Assembly: GCF_022348085.1 (NCBI RefSeq)
Contig: NZ_JAKRFN010000010.1
Span: forward strand, 111,065 to 175,064
DNA: 64,000 nucleotides
Direction of reading: 5' to 3'
From: Mycobacterium sp. PSTR-4-N
GTDB taxonomy: Bacteria; Actinomycetota; Actinomycetes; Mycobacteriales; Mycobacteriaceae
Made by a program: the position numbers and the translations under genes. A model generated the notes under the pieces. The model was given only the letters and a program-made list of their open reading frames with translations, was not told the DNA's origin and ran no database searches. Every line of letters begins with the position of its first letter. Position 1 is the first letter of the stretch. Positions 35,900 through 43,726 of this stretch are shown here, piece by piece.

Positions 35900-36892
35900 C
35901 TAAAGGTGATGCTTGTAGGAGTCGTACTCGGCGTCGGGTTCGCCGGTCGGCCGGAAGTACTCGATGTTGTCGATGCCCAGGCCCCACTGGTCCTGCGGCT
36001 TCCACACCGCTTCGACGCGCATGCCCATCCGCACCTTGTCGGCCTCGATGTCCGAGACGAGGTGCAGCACAGGGATGTCGGCCCCGTCGAGCAGCACGTA
36101 GGCGGCGACGTAGGGCGGCTTGATGCGCTGGCCCGCGAACGGGATGTTGATGATCGCGAACGTCGTGACGGTGCCTTTGTCGGACACCTCGATGAACTGG
36201 TCGAGCGGCTGACCGGTTGCCGGGTTGGCCTCTTTCGGCGGGAAGTACACCTTCCCGTCCTCCCCGGACCGCGCCCCCAGCAGGGTGCCCTTCTCGAGAG
36301 CGCGCAGGAACGTGCTCTCGGGAAACGATGCGGTGTGCTGGATTTCGATCGCCGACGGGGAGATCACCATGGTCACCGGATCGAGTCCCTCGGCAGGCGC
36401 CGGAGTCTCCTCCGCCTGTTCGCCGAGCTCGAAGTACGCGATGTCGGTGATCGCGCCGACGGTGTCCTCAGCCCAGTGCACGTGCACGCGGGCGCCGGTC
36501 GTGACCGCCTCGGGTCCGTCGGCGGCCACGGCGTGCAGTAGGGCGGTGTCGGCGCCGTCGAGGCGGATCAGTGCCCACGCGAACGGACGGTCCAGCGGTT
36601 GGCCCTCCAACGGGTGCGCCTGCCACGTCCAGGACAGCACGGTGCCGACGCTGGACACCGGAACGACCTCGGTCAGGGCCTCGGAGGTGACGGGGTCATA
36701 CTCAGCGGGCGGAACGTGGACCCGGCCGTCGGAACCACGGACCCCGACAACGCGTCGCTCACGCAGAGCGGTGAAGAATTCACCGAGGAGTGGTCCCACT
36801 GAACGGGTGTAGTCGAACGAGAGCCTCAGCGGCGCTGACAGCGGCGGCTCATGGGGATCGATCTGCACCGGACTGCTTTGGCTGGTGGTCAC
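35900..36892 (-). CDS. Tandem DUF35 (OB-fold, MaoC/aldolase partner) protein, Rv3521-type
   Basis: The 330-residue protein consists of two similar DUF35 halves. Each has a short helix (FFTALRERRVVG; FLRALEKGTLLG), a GRVHVPP/GKVYFPP segment, then an OB-fold strand set ending in LIRLDGADTALLHAV or YVLLDGADIPVLHLV. There is no cysteine in the protein, so the zinc ribbon usually in front of the OB fold is absent from both halves. DUF35 proteins partner thiolase-fold Ltp aldolases (as in Ltp2-ChsH2), so it probably supports Ltp4 and Ltp3 encoded downstream. GTG 36892 is chosen since the KstR box lies 9 bp upstream; the frame itself is open further. Confidence 0.85.
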   Translation of the reverse strand: MTTSQSSPVQIDPHEPPLSAPLRLSFDYTRSVGPLLGEFFTALRERRVVGVRGSDGRVHVPPAEYDPVTSEALTEVVPVSSVGTVLSWTWQAHPLEGQPLDRPFAWALIRLDGADTALLHAVAADGPEAVTTGARVHVHWAEDTVGAITDIAYFELGEQAEETPAPAEGLDPVTMVISPSAIEIQHTASFPESTFLRALEKGTLLGARSGEDGKVYFPPKEANPATGQPLDQFIEVSDKGTVTTFAIINIPFAGQRIKPPYVAAYVLLDGADIPVLHLVSDIEADKVRMGMRVEAVWKPQDQWGLGIDNIEYFRPTGEPDAEYDSYKHHL

Positions 36893-36901
36893 GGCATCGA
36901 G

Positions 36902-36915
36902 TAGAACAGGTTCTA
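36902..36915. promoter_or_regulatory. KstR operator between DUF35-ltp operon and LLM gene
   Basis: The site matches TnnAACnnGTTnnA (nn pairs AG, AG, CT). It is 9 bp before the DUF35 GTG on the minus strand and 35 bp before the LLM ATG on the plus strand, so it can control both. Confidence 0.87.
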
Positions 36916-36950
36916 AGAATGGTTTCAAGAACGGGTGTGGAGGCGACCGC

Positions 36951-37982
36951 ATGAAGTTGGGATTGCAGCTCGGATACTGGGGCGCACAGCCGCCGGAGAA
37001 CCATGCCGAACTCGTCGCGGCCGCCGAGGAGGCGGGCTTCGACACGGTGTTCACCGCCGAGGCGTGGGGCTCCGACGCGTACACGCCGCTGGCGTGGTGG
37101 GGCCGCGAGACCAGCCGGATGCGGCTGGGCACGTCGGTCATCCAGCTCTCCGCCCGCACCCCCACCGCGTGTGCGATGGCGGCCCTGACGCTCGATCACC
37201 TCTCCGGCGGCAGGCACATCCTCGGGCTGGGTGTGTCCGGGCCGCAGGTCGTCGAGGGCTGGTACGGCGCGAAGTTCCCCAAGCCGTTGGCCCGCACCCG
37301 CGAGTACGTCGACATCCTGCGCCAGGTCTGGGCGCGCGAGGCCCCGGTGCACAGCGACGGCCCGCACTATCCGCTGCCGCTGACCGGTGAAGGGACCACA
37401 GGGCTGGGCAAGAACCTCAAGCCGATCACCCATCCGCTGCGCGCCGACATCCCCGTCATGCTGGGCGCCGAGGGACCCAAGAACGTCGCGCTGGCCGCCG
37501 AGATCTGCGACGGCTGGCTGCCGATCTTCTATTCGCCGCGCATCGCGTCGATGTACAACGAGTGGCTCGACGAGGGCTTCGCGCGGCCCGGTGCGCGACG
37601 CACCCGGGAGACATTCGAGATCTGCGCGACCGCGCAGGTCGTCGTCACCGACGACCGGCCCGCGATCATGGAGCTGATGAAGCCGCACCTGGCGCTCTAC
37701 ATGGGCGGAATGGGCGCCGAGGACACCAACTTCCACGCCGACGTGTATCGCCGGATGGGGTACGCCGAGGTCGTCGACGACGTGACGAAACTGTTCCGCA
37801 GTGACCGCAAAGACGAGGCGGCGAAGATCATTCCCGACGAGCTGGTCGACGATTCCGCGATCGTCGGCGACCTGGCATTCGTGCAGGAGCAGATCAAGGC
37901 CTGGGAGGCCGCCGGGGTGACGATGATGGTGGTGGGTGCCCGGTCGACCGACCAGATCCGGGATCTCGCCGCGCTGGTGTAG
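36951..37982 (+). CDS. LLM-class F420-dependent oxidoreductase, Rv3520c-type
   Basis: The 343-residue luciferase-like protein has the F420-dependent pattern GLQLGYWGAQPPENHAE near the N-terminus, FTAEAWGSDAYTPLAWWG and LGLGVSGPQVVEGWYG. Its length and its place beside the Rv3519 homologue match M. tuberculosis Rv3520c, a KstR-regulated gene of unknown reaction. ATG 36951 has GGAGG at 36939-36943, so this mRNA is leadered, in contrast to several neighbouring genes. The upstream KstR box is shared with the divergent DUF35-ltp operon. It may reduce a double bond in a sterol intermediate. Confidence 0.88.
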   Translation: MKLGLQLGYWGAQPPENHAELVAAAEEAGFDTVFTAEAWGSDAYTPLAWWGRETSRMRLGTSVIQLSARTPTACAMAALTLDHLSGGRHILGLGVSGPQVVEGWYGAKFPKPLARTREYVDILRQVWAREAPVHSDGPHYPLPLTGEGTTGLGKNLKPITHPLRADIPVMLGAEGPKNVALAAEICDGWLPIFYSPRIASMYNEWLDEGFARPGARRTRETFEICATAQVVVTDDRPAIMELMKPHLALYMGGMGAEDTNFHADVYRRMGYAEVVDDVTKLFRSDRKDEAAKIIPDELVDDSAIVGDLAFVQEQIKAWEAAGVTMMVVGARSTDQIRDLAALV

Positions 37983-38001
37983 ACAGATCTTGCTGACTGT
38001 C

Positions 38002-38015
38002 TAGAACACGTTCTA
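38002..38015. promoter_or_regulatory. KstR operator upstream of Rv3519-like gene and cyp142
   Basis: The site matches TnnAACnnGTTnnA inside the 16-bp palindrome 38001-38016. A TAGATT -10-like hexamer (38014-38019) overlaps its right end and ends 6 nt before the GTG at 38026, again suggesting a leaderless transcript under direct KstR repression. Confidence 0.88.
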
Positions 38016-38025
38016 GATTGGCGGT

Positions 38026-38742
38026 GTGAGCCAACACACCATTGCCGGGACCGTGCTGACGATGCCGGTGCGGGTGCGCACCGCGCACCAGCACACCGCC
38101 ATGTTCGTCGTCGACGCCGATGCCGCGCAGCGAATGATCGACTACAGCGGGCTACGGGTGTGCCGTTTCCTGGGCAATCGCGCGATGGCCGTGCTCATGC
38201 TGATGCGCTACGAGGACACCGACCTCGGGCAGTACTGGGAGTACGGCACCAACGTGATGGTGAACCCGCCGGGCTCTGATGCGACAGGCCTCGCCGCGCT
38301 GCAGTCGGCCGGTGCGTTCGTTCACCATCTTCCCGTCGACCAGTCGTTCACGCTGGAGGCGGGCCGCACCATCTGGGGTTATCCGAAGGTGATGGCGGAC
38401 TTCACCATTCGTGACGGCCGACGGTACGGCTTCGACGTCACCATCGACGGCGCGCACGTCATCTCGATGGACTTCGCGCCGGGTCTGCCGGTGCCCGGCC
38501 GGTTCACCGCGCGCCCGCAGGTGCATTCGACGTACTCCTACGCCGACGGTGTGATCCGGGAGACGCCGGGGGAGATGCGGATGACGGGGGTGCGTTATCG
38601 ACCCGGCGGCGTCCGCGTCCGCCTGGGCACCCACCCTTACGCCGCCGAACTCGCGGCACTGGGATTGCCGAAACGCGCCCTGGTGTCCAGTTCGGCTGAC
38701 AACGTGGACATGACTTTTGCCGACGCCAAGGAGATCGTGTGA
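38026..38742 (+). CDS. Acetoacetate decarboxylase-like protein, Rv3519-type
   Basis: The 238-residue protein has the acetoacetate decarboxylase fold signature TIWGYPKVMADF, where K121 corresponds to the Schiff-base lysine of that family. M. tuberculosis Rv3519 has similar length and position. A retro-aldol, decarboxylase or lyase reaction on a sterol-derived keto compound is possible, but no activity is established. GTG 38026 begins 10 bp after the KstR box. The stop overlaps the cyp142 GTG, so both genes are coupled. Confidence 0.84.
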   Translation: MSQHTIAGTVLTMPVRVRTAHQHTAMFVVDADAAQRMIDYSGLRVCRFLGNRAMAVLMLMRYEDTDLGQYWEYGTNVMVNPPGSDATGLAALQSAGAFVHHLPVDQSFTLEAGRTIWGYPKVMADFTIRDGRRYGFDVTIDGAHVISMDFAPGLPVPGRFTARPQVHSTYSYADGVIRETPGEMRMTGVRYRPGGVRVRLGTHPYAAELAALGLPKRALVSSSADNVDMTFADAKEIV

Positions 38743-39959
38743 CCGCCATGCAGATGGGCATTGCCCCCGCCAAGCCCGACGTCGATCTGGCCGACGGCAA
38801 CTTCTATGCCGACGGACGGGCAGCGCGCGAGGCCTATGCGTGGATGCGCGCCAACCAGCCGGTGTTCCGCGACCGCAACGGCCTGGCCGCCGCGACGACC
38901 TATCAGGCGGTGCTCGACGCCGAGCGCAACCCCGAATTGTTCTCCAGCACAGGCGGCATCCGCCCCGACCAGCCCGGCATGCCGTACATGATCGACATGG
39001 ACGACCCAGCCCACATCCTGCGGCGCAAACTGGTGAACTCGGGCTTCACCCGTAAGCGCGTGATGGACAAGGTGCCCTCGATCGAGCGGCTCTGCGACGC
39101 GCTGATCGATGCGGTGTGCGAGCGCGGGGAGGCCGACTTCGTCCGCGACATCGCCGCACCGCTGCCGATGGCCGTCATCGGCGACATGCTGGGGGTGCTG
39201 CCGTCCGAACGCGACAAACTGCTGGAATGGTCCGACGACCTGGTGTGCGGGCTGTCGTCCACGGTGGACGAGCAGACGATCCAGAAGTTGATGGAGACCT
39301 TCGCCGCCTACACCGCCTTCACCATGGAGGTGATCGCCGACCGGCGCGCCAACCCGACCGACGACCTGTTCTCGGTGCTGGTCAACGCCGAGGTCGAAGG
39401 CCAGAAGATGAGTGACGACGAGATCGTCTTCGAGACGCTGCTGATCCTCATCGGCGGCGACGAGACCACTCGCCACACGCTCTCCGGCGGCACAGAACAG
39501 CTGCTGCGGCACCAGGATCAGTGGCAGCGGCTCTGTGCCAATCTGGAATTGCTGCCCGGTGCCATTGAGGAGACACTCCGCTGGACATCGCCGGTCAAGA
39601 ACATGTGCCGGACGCTGACCGCGGACACCGAGTTTCATGGGACGTCGTTGAACGCCGGCGAGAAGATCATGCTGATGTTCGAGTCGGCCAACTTCGACGA
39701 GTCCGTGTTCGACGATCCGCACACCTTCCGGATCGATCGAAACCCGAACAGCCACTTGGCCTTCGGCTTCGGCACCCATTTCTGCCTGGGTAATCAGCTG
39801 GCGCGCCTCGAGCTCAAGATCATGATGAGCAAGGTGCTGACGCGGCTACCCGACCTGCGGCTGGCCGACGAGGGCATGCTGCCGCTACGGCCGGCGAACT
39901 TCGTCAGTGGACTGGAGTCGATGCCGGTGGTGTTCACGCCGTCGGCGAAGGTGCTCTGA
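38739..39959 (+). CDS. cyp142: Cytochrome P450 CYP142 (cholest-4-en-3-one 26-hydroxylase)
   Basis: The 406-residue P450 carries the I-helix motif GGDETTRHTL, the ExxR pair in EETLRW and the haem loop FGFGTHFCLGNQLA with C349 as the thiolate ligand. Similarity and context (partner of the Rv3519 homologue in the KstR block) identify CYP142, which oxidises the terminal side-chain carbon of cholestenone to the C26 acid before FadD19-type activation. It overlaps the preceding stop by 4 bp with AAGGAG at 38728-38733. No CYP125 gene is in the window. The adjacent Rv3517 homologue of M. tuberculosis is missing here. Confidence 0.92.
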   Translation: MTAMQMGIAPAKPDVDLADGNFYADGRAAREAYAWMRANQPVFRDRNGLAAATTYQAVLDAERNPELFSSTGGIRPDQPGMPYMIDMDDPAHILRRKLVNSGFTRKRVMDKVPSIERLCDALIDAVCERGEADFVRDIAAPLPMAVIGDMLGVLPSERDKLLEWSDDLVCGLSSTVDEQTIQKLMETFAAYTAFTMEVIADRRANPTDDLFSVLVNAEVEGQKMSDDEIVFETLLILIGGDETTRHTLSGGTEQLLRHQDQWQRLCANLELLPGAIEETLRWTSPVKNMCRTLTADTEFHGTSLNAGEKIMLMFESANFDESVFDDPHTFRIDRNPNSHLAFGFGTHFCLGNQLARLELKIMMSKVLTRLPDLRLADEGMLPLRPANFVSGLESMPVVFTPSAKVL

Positions 39960-39971
39960 CACTCACCCCGG

Positions 39972-40039
39972 CCGCCGAGTGTGCGTCCTGATACGCCCGC
40001 CGCGGGCGTGTGGCGGATAAAACCGCACACTCGCGGCGG
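39972..40039. terminator. Two-tier inverted repeat between cyp142 and echA19
   Basis: The outer arms 39972-39985 and 40024-40039 pair apart from a 2-nt insertion. Inside lies a second hairpin, 39993-39999 with 40003-40009. The structure fills the 81-bp gap between two convergent stops and probably terminates both transcripts. Confidence 0.72.
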
Positions 40040-40040
40040 G

Positions 40041-40850
40041 TTACTTCATCTGGAAGTTGGGGGCCCGCTTCTCCTTGAACGCCCGCGGGCCTTCCTTGGC
40101 GTCCTCGGAGAGGAACACCGGGATGCCGTTGGCGGTGTCGGGCTTGAACGCCTCCTCCTCGTGCATGCCCTCGGTCTCGCGGATCGTCTTGAGGATCGCC
40201 TGCACAGCGAGCGGACCGTTGTTGTTGATCACCTCAGCGATCTCGAGCGCCTTGTCGAGCGCGCCGCCGTCGGGCACCACGTGACCGATCAGACCGTAGG
40301 ACAGTGCCTCGGCGGCGGTGATGTGACGACCGGTCAGCAGCAGATCGCACGCGATCGTGTAGGGGATCTGGCGCACCAGCCGCACGGCGGACCCACCCAT
40401 CGGGTACAGGCTCCACTTCGCCTCGGAGATGCCGAACTTCGCGCTCTCACCGGCGATGCGGATATCGGTGCCCTGCAGGATCTCCGTACCGCCTGCGATC
40501 GCGGGCCCCTCGACGGCCGCGATCAGCGGCTTGGTCAACCGCCGGCCCTTCAGTAGCGCCGGGATCGAGGAGGGGTCGTAGCTGCCATCTTTGAAGGAGT
40601 CGCCCGGCGGCTTCGCCGAGGCGGCCTTGAGGTCCATGCCGGCGCAGAAGTAGCCACCCGCGCCGGTCAGGATGCAGCTGCGGATCTCCGGATCGTCGTC
40701 GACGCGATCCCACGCCTCGACCATGATCGCCATCATCTCGCCGGACAGCGCATTGCGTGCCTGTGGCCGGTTCATCGTGACGATCAGCGTGTGTCCGCGC
40801 TGCTCAACCAGGCAGTCGGGCTGCTCTTGCGAATTCTGCGCGTCACTCAC
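40041..40850 (-). CDS. echA19: Steroid side-chain enoyl-CoA hydratase EchA19
   Basis: The 269-residue crotonase-family protein has the oxyanion-hole segments [13 protein letters not shown] and [21 protein letters not shown], with the catalytic Glu region [16 protein letters not shown]. tuberculosis EchA19 (Rv3516) hydrates the C22 double bond of a 3-oxochol-4,22-dien-24-oyl-CoA in cholesterol side-chain beta-oxidation. It is divergent from fadD19 as in M. tuberculosis, with one KstR box between them. The GTG at 40850 is used; no good ribosome binding site is seen. A -10-like TACATT on this strand lies near the KstR box. Confidence 0.92.
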   Translation of the reverse strand: MSDAQNSQEQPDCLVEQRGHTLIVTMNRPQARNALSGEMMAIMVEAWDRVDDDPEIRSCILTGAGGYFCAGMDLKAASAKPPGDSFKDGSYDPSSIPALLKGRRLTKPLIAAVEGPAIAGGTEILQGTDIRIAGESAKFGISEAKWSLYPMGGSAVRLVRQIPYTIACDLLLTGRHITAAEALSYGLIGHVVPDGGALDKALEIAEVINNNGPLAVQAILKTIRETEGMHEEEAFKPDTANGIPVFLSEDAKEGPRAFKEKRAPNFQMK

Positions 40851-40896
40851 GGATCAGGCCGCCTTCCAGCGTCGTTGCCATAGACTTGTCTGGAAA

Positions 40897-40910
40897 TGTA
40901 ACACGTTCTA
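40897..40910. promoter_or_regulatory. KstR operator between echA19 and fadD19
   Basis: The site matches TnnAACnnGTTnnA (nn pairs GT, AC, CT). On the plus strand TAGTTT (40909-40914) overlaps its end and stops 6 nt before the fadD19 GTG, so fadD19 mRNA may be leaderless. echA19 starts 46 bp away on the other strand. Confidence 0.88.
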
Positions 40911-40920
40911 GTTTAGAGCC

Positions 40921-42573
40921 GTGGCCCTGAACATCGCCGATCTCGCCGAGCACGCCATCGACGCCGTGCCTGACCGTGTCGCCCTCATCTCGGGCGACGA
41001 GCAGCTCACCTATGCCGAGCTCGAGGAGAAAGCCAACCGGCTCGCGCACTACCTCCTCGATCAGGGCGTCAAGAAAGACGACAAGGTCGGGCTCTACTGC
41101 CGCAACCGTATCGAGATCGTCATCGGCATGCTGGGCATCATCAAGGCCGGCGCGATCCTGGTGAACGTCAACTTCCGCTACGTCGAAGGCGAGCTGAAGT
41201 ACCTGTTCGACAACTCCGACATGGTCGCGCTGATCCACGAGCGCCGCTACGCCGACCGGGTGGCCAACGTGCTGCCCGAGACCCCGAACGTGAAGACCAT
41301 CCTGGTCGTCGAGGACGGCACCGACGAGGACTTCCAACGCTATGGCGGGGTGGAGTTCTACGCGGCGCTCGAGCAGGGCTCACCCGAGCGGGACTTCGGT
41401 CCGCGCAGCGAGGACGACATCTATCTGCTCTACACCGGCGGTACCACCGGCTTCCCCAAGGGCGTGATGTGGCGCCACGAGGACATCTACCGAGTCCTGT
41501 TCGGCGGCACCGACTTCGCCACCGGCGAACCGATCGCCGACGAGTACGACCTCGCCAAGCAGGCGGCGGCGAATCCGCCGATGGTGCGCTACCCGATCCC
41601 GCCGATGATCCACGGCGCCACACAGTCCGCCACCTGGATGTCACTGTTCACCGGCCACACCACCGTGCTCGCGCCCGAATTCGACGCCGACGCGGTGTGG
41701 CGCACCATCCACGAACACAAGGTCAACCTGCTGTTCTTCACCGGTGACGCAATGGCCCGTCCTCTGCTGGACGCGCTGCTCGCACATCAGGACGCCGGGA
41801 ACCAATACAACCTCGATTCGCTGTTCCTGCTCGCCAGCACCGCCGCGCTGTTCTCCACCAGCCTGAAGGAGAAGTTTCTCGAGCTGCTGCCCAACCGGAT
41901 CATCACCGATTCGATCGGCTCGTCGGAGACGGGCTTCGGCGGCACCAGCGTGGTGGCCAAGGGGCAGTCGCACACCGGCGGCCCGCGCGTGACGATCGAC
42001 AAGAACACCAAGGTGCTCGACGGGGACGGCAACGAGATCGAGCCGGGATCGGGTAAGCGCGGCATCATCGCCAAGTGCGGCCACATCCCGGTCGGCTACT
42101 TCAAGGACGAGAAGAAGACGGCCGAGACGTTCCGCACGTATCACGGTGTGCGATATGCCATTCCGGGCGATTACGCCGAGGTGGAGGCCGACGGCACCGT
42201 GACGATGCTGGGCCGCGGTTCGGTGTCGATCAACAGCGGTGGGGAGAAGATCTACCCCGAGGAGGTGGAGGCCGCGCTCAAGGGTCATCCCGACGTGTTC
42301 GACGCGCTCGTCGTCGGTGTGCCCGACCCCCGGTTCGGGCAGCACGTGGCAGCCGTGGTGCATCCCCGCGAGGGAAGCAAGCCGACGCTCGCCGACCTCG
42401 ACGCGTTCGTGCGCAGTGAGATCGCGGGGTACAAGGTGCCGCGCAGCCTGTGGCTGGTCGACGAGGTGAAGCGATCGCCGGCAGGCAAACCCGATTACCG
42501 GTGGGCCAAGGACGTGACCGAGGCGCGGCCGGCCGATGAGGTCCACTCCAAGCACGTCGCCACCAGCTCCTAG
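40921..42573 (+). CDS. fadD19: Steroid-CoA ligase FadD19
   Basis: The 550-residue ANL-superfamily enzyme activates C26 steroid carboxylates to CoA thioesters with ATP. The P-loop LLYTGGTTGFPKG begins near residue 170; SSETGFGG, GDYAEVEADGTV and the C-terminal lysine region SPAGKPDYRWAK follow. FadD19 is required for C24-branched sterol side chains in Rhodococcus and acts on C26 steroids in M. tuberculosis. It is divergent from echA19 and begins 10 bp after a KstR box, with no Shine-Dalgarno sequence. A nitronate-monooxygenase-like gene follows after 12 bp. Confidence 0.94.
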   Translation: MALNIADLAEHAIDAVPDRVALISGDEQLTYAELEEKANRLAHYLLDQGVKKDDKVGLYCRNRIEIVIGMLGIIKAGAILVNVNFRYVEGELKYLFDNSDMVALIHERRYADRVANVLPETPNVKTILVVEDGTDEDFQRYGGVEFYAALEQGSPERDFGPRSEDDIYLLYTGGTTGFPKGVMWRHEDIYRVLFGGTDFATGEPIADEYDLAKQAAANPPMVRYPIPPMIHGATQSATWMSLFTGHTTVLAPEFDADAVWRTIHEHKVNLLFFTGDAMARPLLDALLAHQDAGNQYNLDSLFLLASTAALFSTSLKEKFLELLPNRIITDSIGSSETGFGGTSVVAKGQSHTGGPRVTIDKNTKVLDGDGNEIEPGSGKRGIIAKCGHIPVGYFKDEKKTAETFRTYHGVRYAIPGDYAEVEADGTVTMLGRGSVSINSGGEKIYPEEVEAALKGHPDVFDALVVGVPDPRFGQHVAAVVHPREGSKPTLADLDAFVRSEIAGYKVPRSLWLVDEVKRSPAGKPDYRWAKDVTEARPADEVHSKHVATSS

Positions 42574-42585
42574 GCAGGAACCATC

Positions 42586-43707
42586 ATGAGAACCGAACTC
42601 TGCGATCGCTTCGGCATCGAGTACCCGATCTTCGTCTTCACCCCGTCGGAGAAGGTGGCCGCAGCCGTCACCAAGGCCGGTGGACTCGGGGTGCTCGGGT
42701 GCGTGCGCTTCAACGACGCCGACGACCTCGAGAACGTCCTGCAGTGGATGGACGCCAACACCGACGGCAAGCCGTACGGCGTCGACATCGTCATGCCTGC
42801 CAAGGTGCCGACGGAGGGCACGTCGGTCGACATCAACAAGCTCATCCCCGCCGCGCACCGCGAGTTCGTCGACAAGACCCTCGCCGACCTCGGGGTGCCG
42901 CCGCTGCCCGCCGACGAGGAACGCTCCGAAGGCGTTCTGGGATGGTTGCATTCGGTGGCGCGCAGCCACGTCGAGGTCGCGCTCAAGCACCCGATCAAGC
43001 TGATCGCCAACGCGCTGGGCTCCCCGCCCAAGGACGTCATCGACCAGGTCCACGAAGCCGGCGTGCCGATCGCCGCGCTGGCGGGCTCGGCCAAACATGC
43101 TCTGCGGCACGCTGAGAACGGCGTCGACATCGTCGTCGCCCAGGGCCACGAGGCCGGCGGGCACACCGGCGAGATCGGGTCGATGGTGCTGTGGCCGGAG
43201 ATCGTCGACGCCCTCGATGGCAAGACGCCGGTGCTCGCCGCCGGCGGCATCGGCACCGGGCGGCAGGTCGCTGCGGCGCTGGCCCTTGGCGCGCAGGGAG
43301 TCTGGATGGGCTCAGCCTTCCTCACCTCGGCCGAGTACGACCTCGGCGTCCGCCTGGACTCGGGCCGGTCGGTGATCCAGGAGGCCATGCTGACCGCGAC
43401 GTCGGCCGACACCGTGCGCCGCCGCATCTACACAGGCAAGCCGGCGCGGCTGCTCAAGAGCCGCTGGACCGACGCGTGGGACGCCGACGGCGCACCCGAG
43501 CCGCTTCCGATGCCACTGCAGAACATTCTGGTCAGCGAGGCGCATCAGCGGATGAGCGAATCGAGCGATCCGACCGCGGTCGCGATGCCCGTCGGGCAGA
43601 TCGTGGGCCGCATGAACGAGATCCGGCCCGTCGCCGACATCATCGCCGAACTGGTGAGCGGTTTCGACGAGGCCACGAAACGTCTGGACGGCATCCGCGG
43701 GGCCTGA
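42586..43707 (+). CDS. Nitronate monooxygenase/2-nitropropane dioxygenase-like flavoprotein
   Basis: The 373-residue FMN TIM-barrel protein shows the family pattern YPIFVFTPSEKVAAAVTKAGGLGVLGCVRF near the N-terminus in part, VVAQGHEAGGHTGEI with the conserved His, and the phosphate-binding AAGGIGTGRQVAAALALGAQGVWMG. Members oxidise nitronates, but in actinobacterial sterol clusters related proteins (for example IpdC) act as reductases on CoA esters, so the real substrate may be a steroid thioester. ATG 42586 follows CAGGAA by a few bases and lies 12 bp after fadD19, in whose operon it should be expressed. Confidence 0.86.
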   Translation: MRTELCDRFGIEYPIFVFTPSEKVAAAVTKAGGLGVLGCVRFNDADDLENVLQWMDANTDGKPYGVDIVMPAKVPTEGTSVDINKLIPAAHREFVDKTLADLGVPPLPADEERSEGVLGWLHSVARSHVEVALKHPIKLIANALGSPPKDVIDQVHEAGVPIAALAGSAKHALRHAENGVDIVVAQGHEAGGHTGEIGSMVLWPEIVDALDGKTPVLAAGGIGTGRQVAAALALGAQGVWMGSAFLTSAEYDLGVRLDSGRSVIQEAMLTATSADTVRRRIYTGKPARLLKSRWTDAWDADGAPEPLPMPLQNILVSEAHQRMSESSDPTAVAMPVGQIVGRMNEIRPVADIIAELVSGFDEATKRLDGIRGA

Positions 43708-43726
43708 GCCGGCGTATAAAGCAGGG

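Noticed and set aside
34859..36541. 560-codon plus-strand open frame over ltp4 and the DUF35 gene.
   Set aside because: It is antisense to two recognisable genes with better codon bias and starts, and its translation is Arg/Gly/His-rich without motifs.
43715..43720. TATAAA as leaderless promoter of ilvX.
   Set aside because: Spacing to the GTG fits, but the last base deviates from TANNNT and the gene follows closely in an operon, so it was not listed as a feature.
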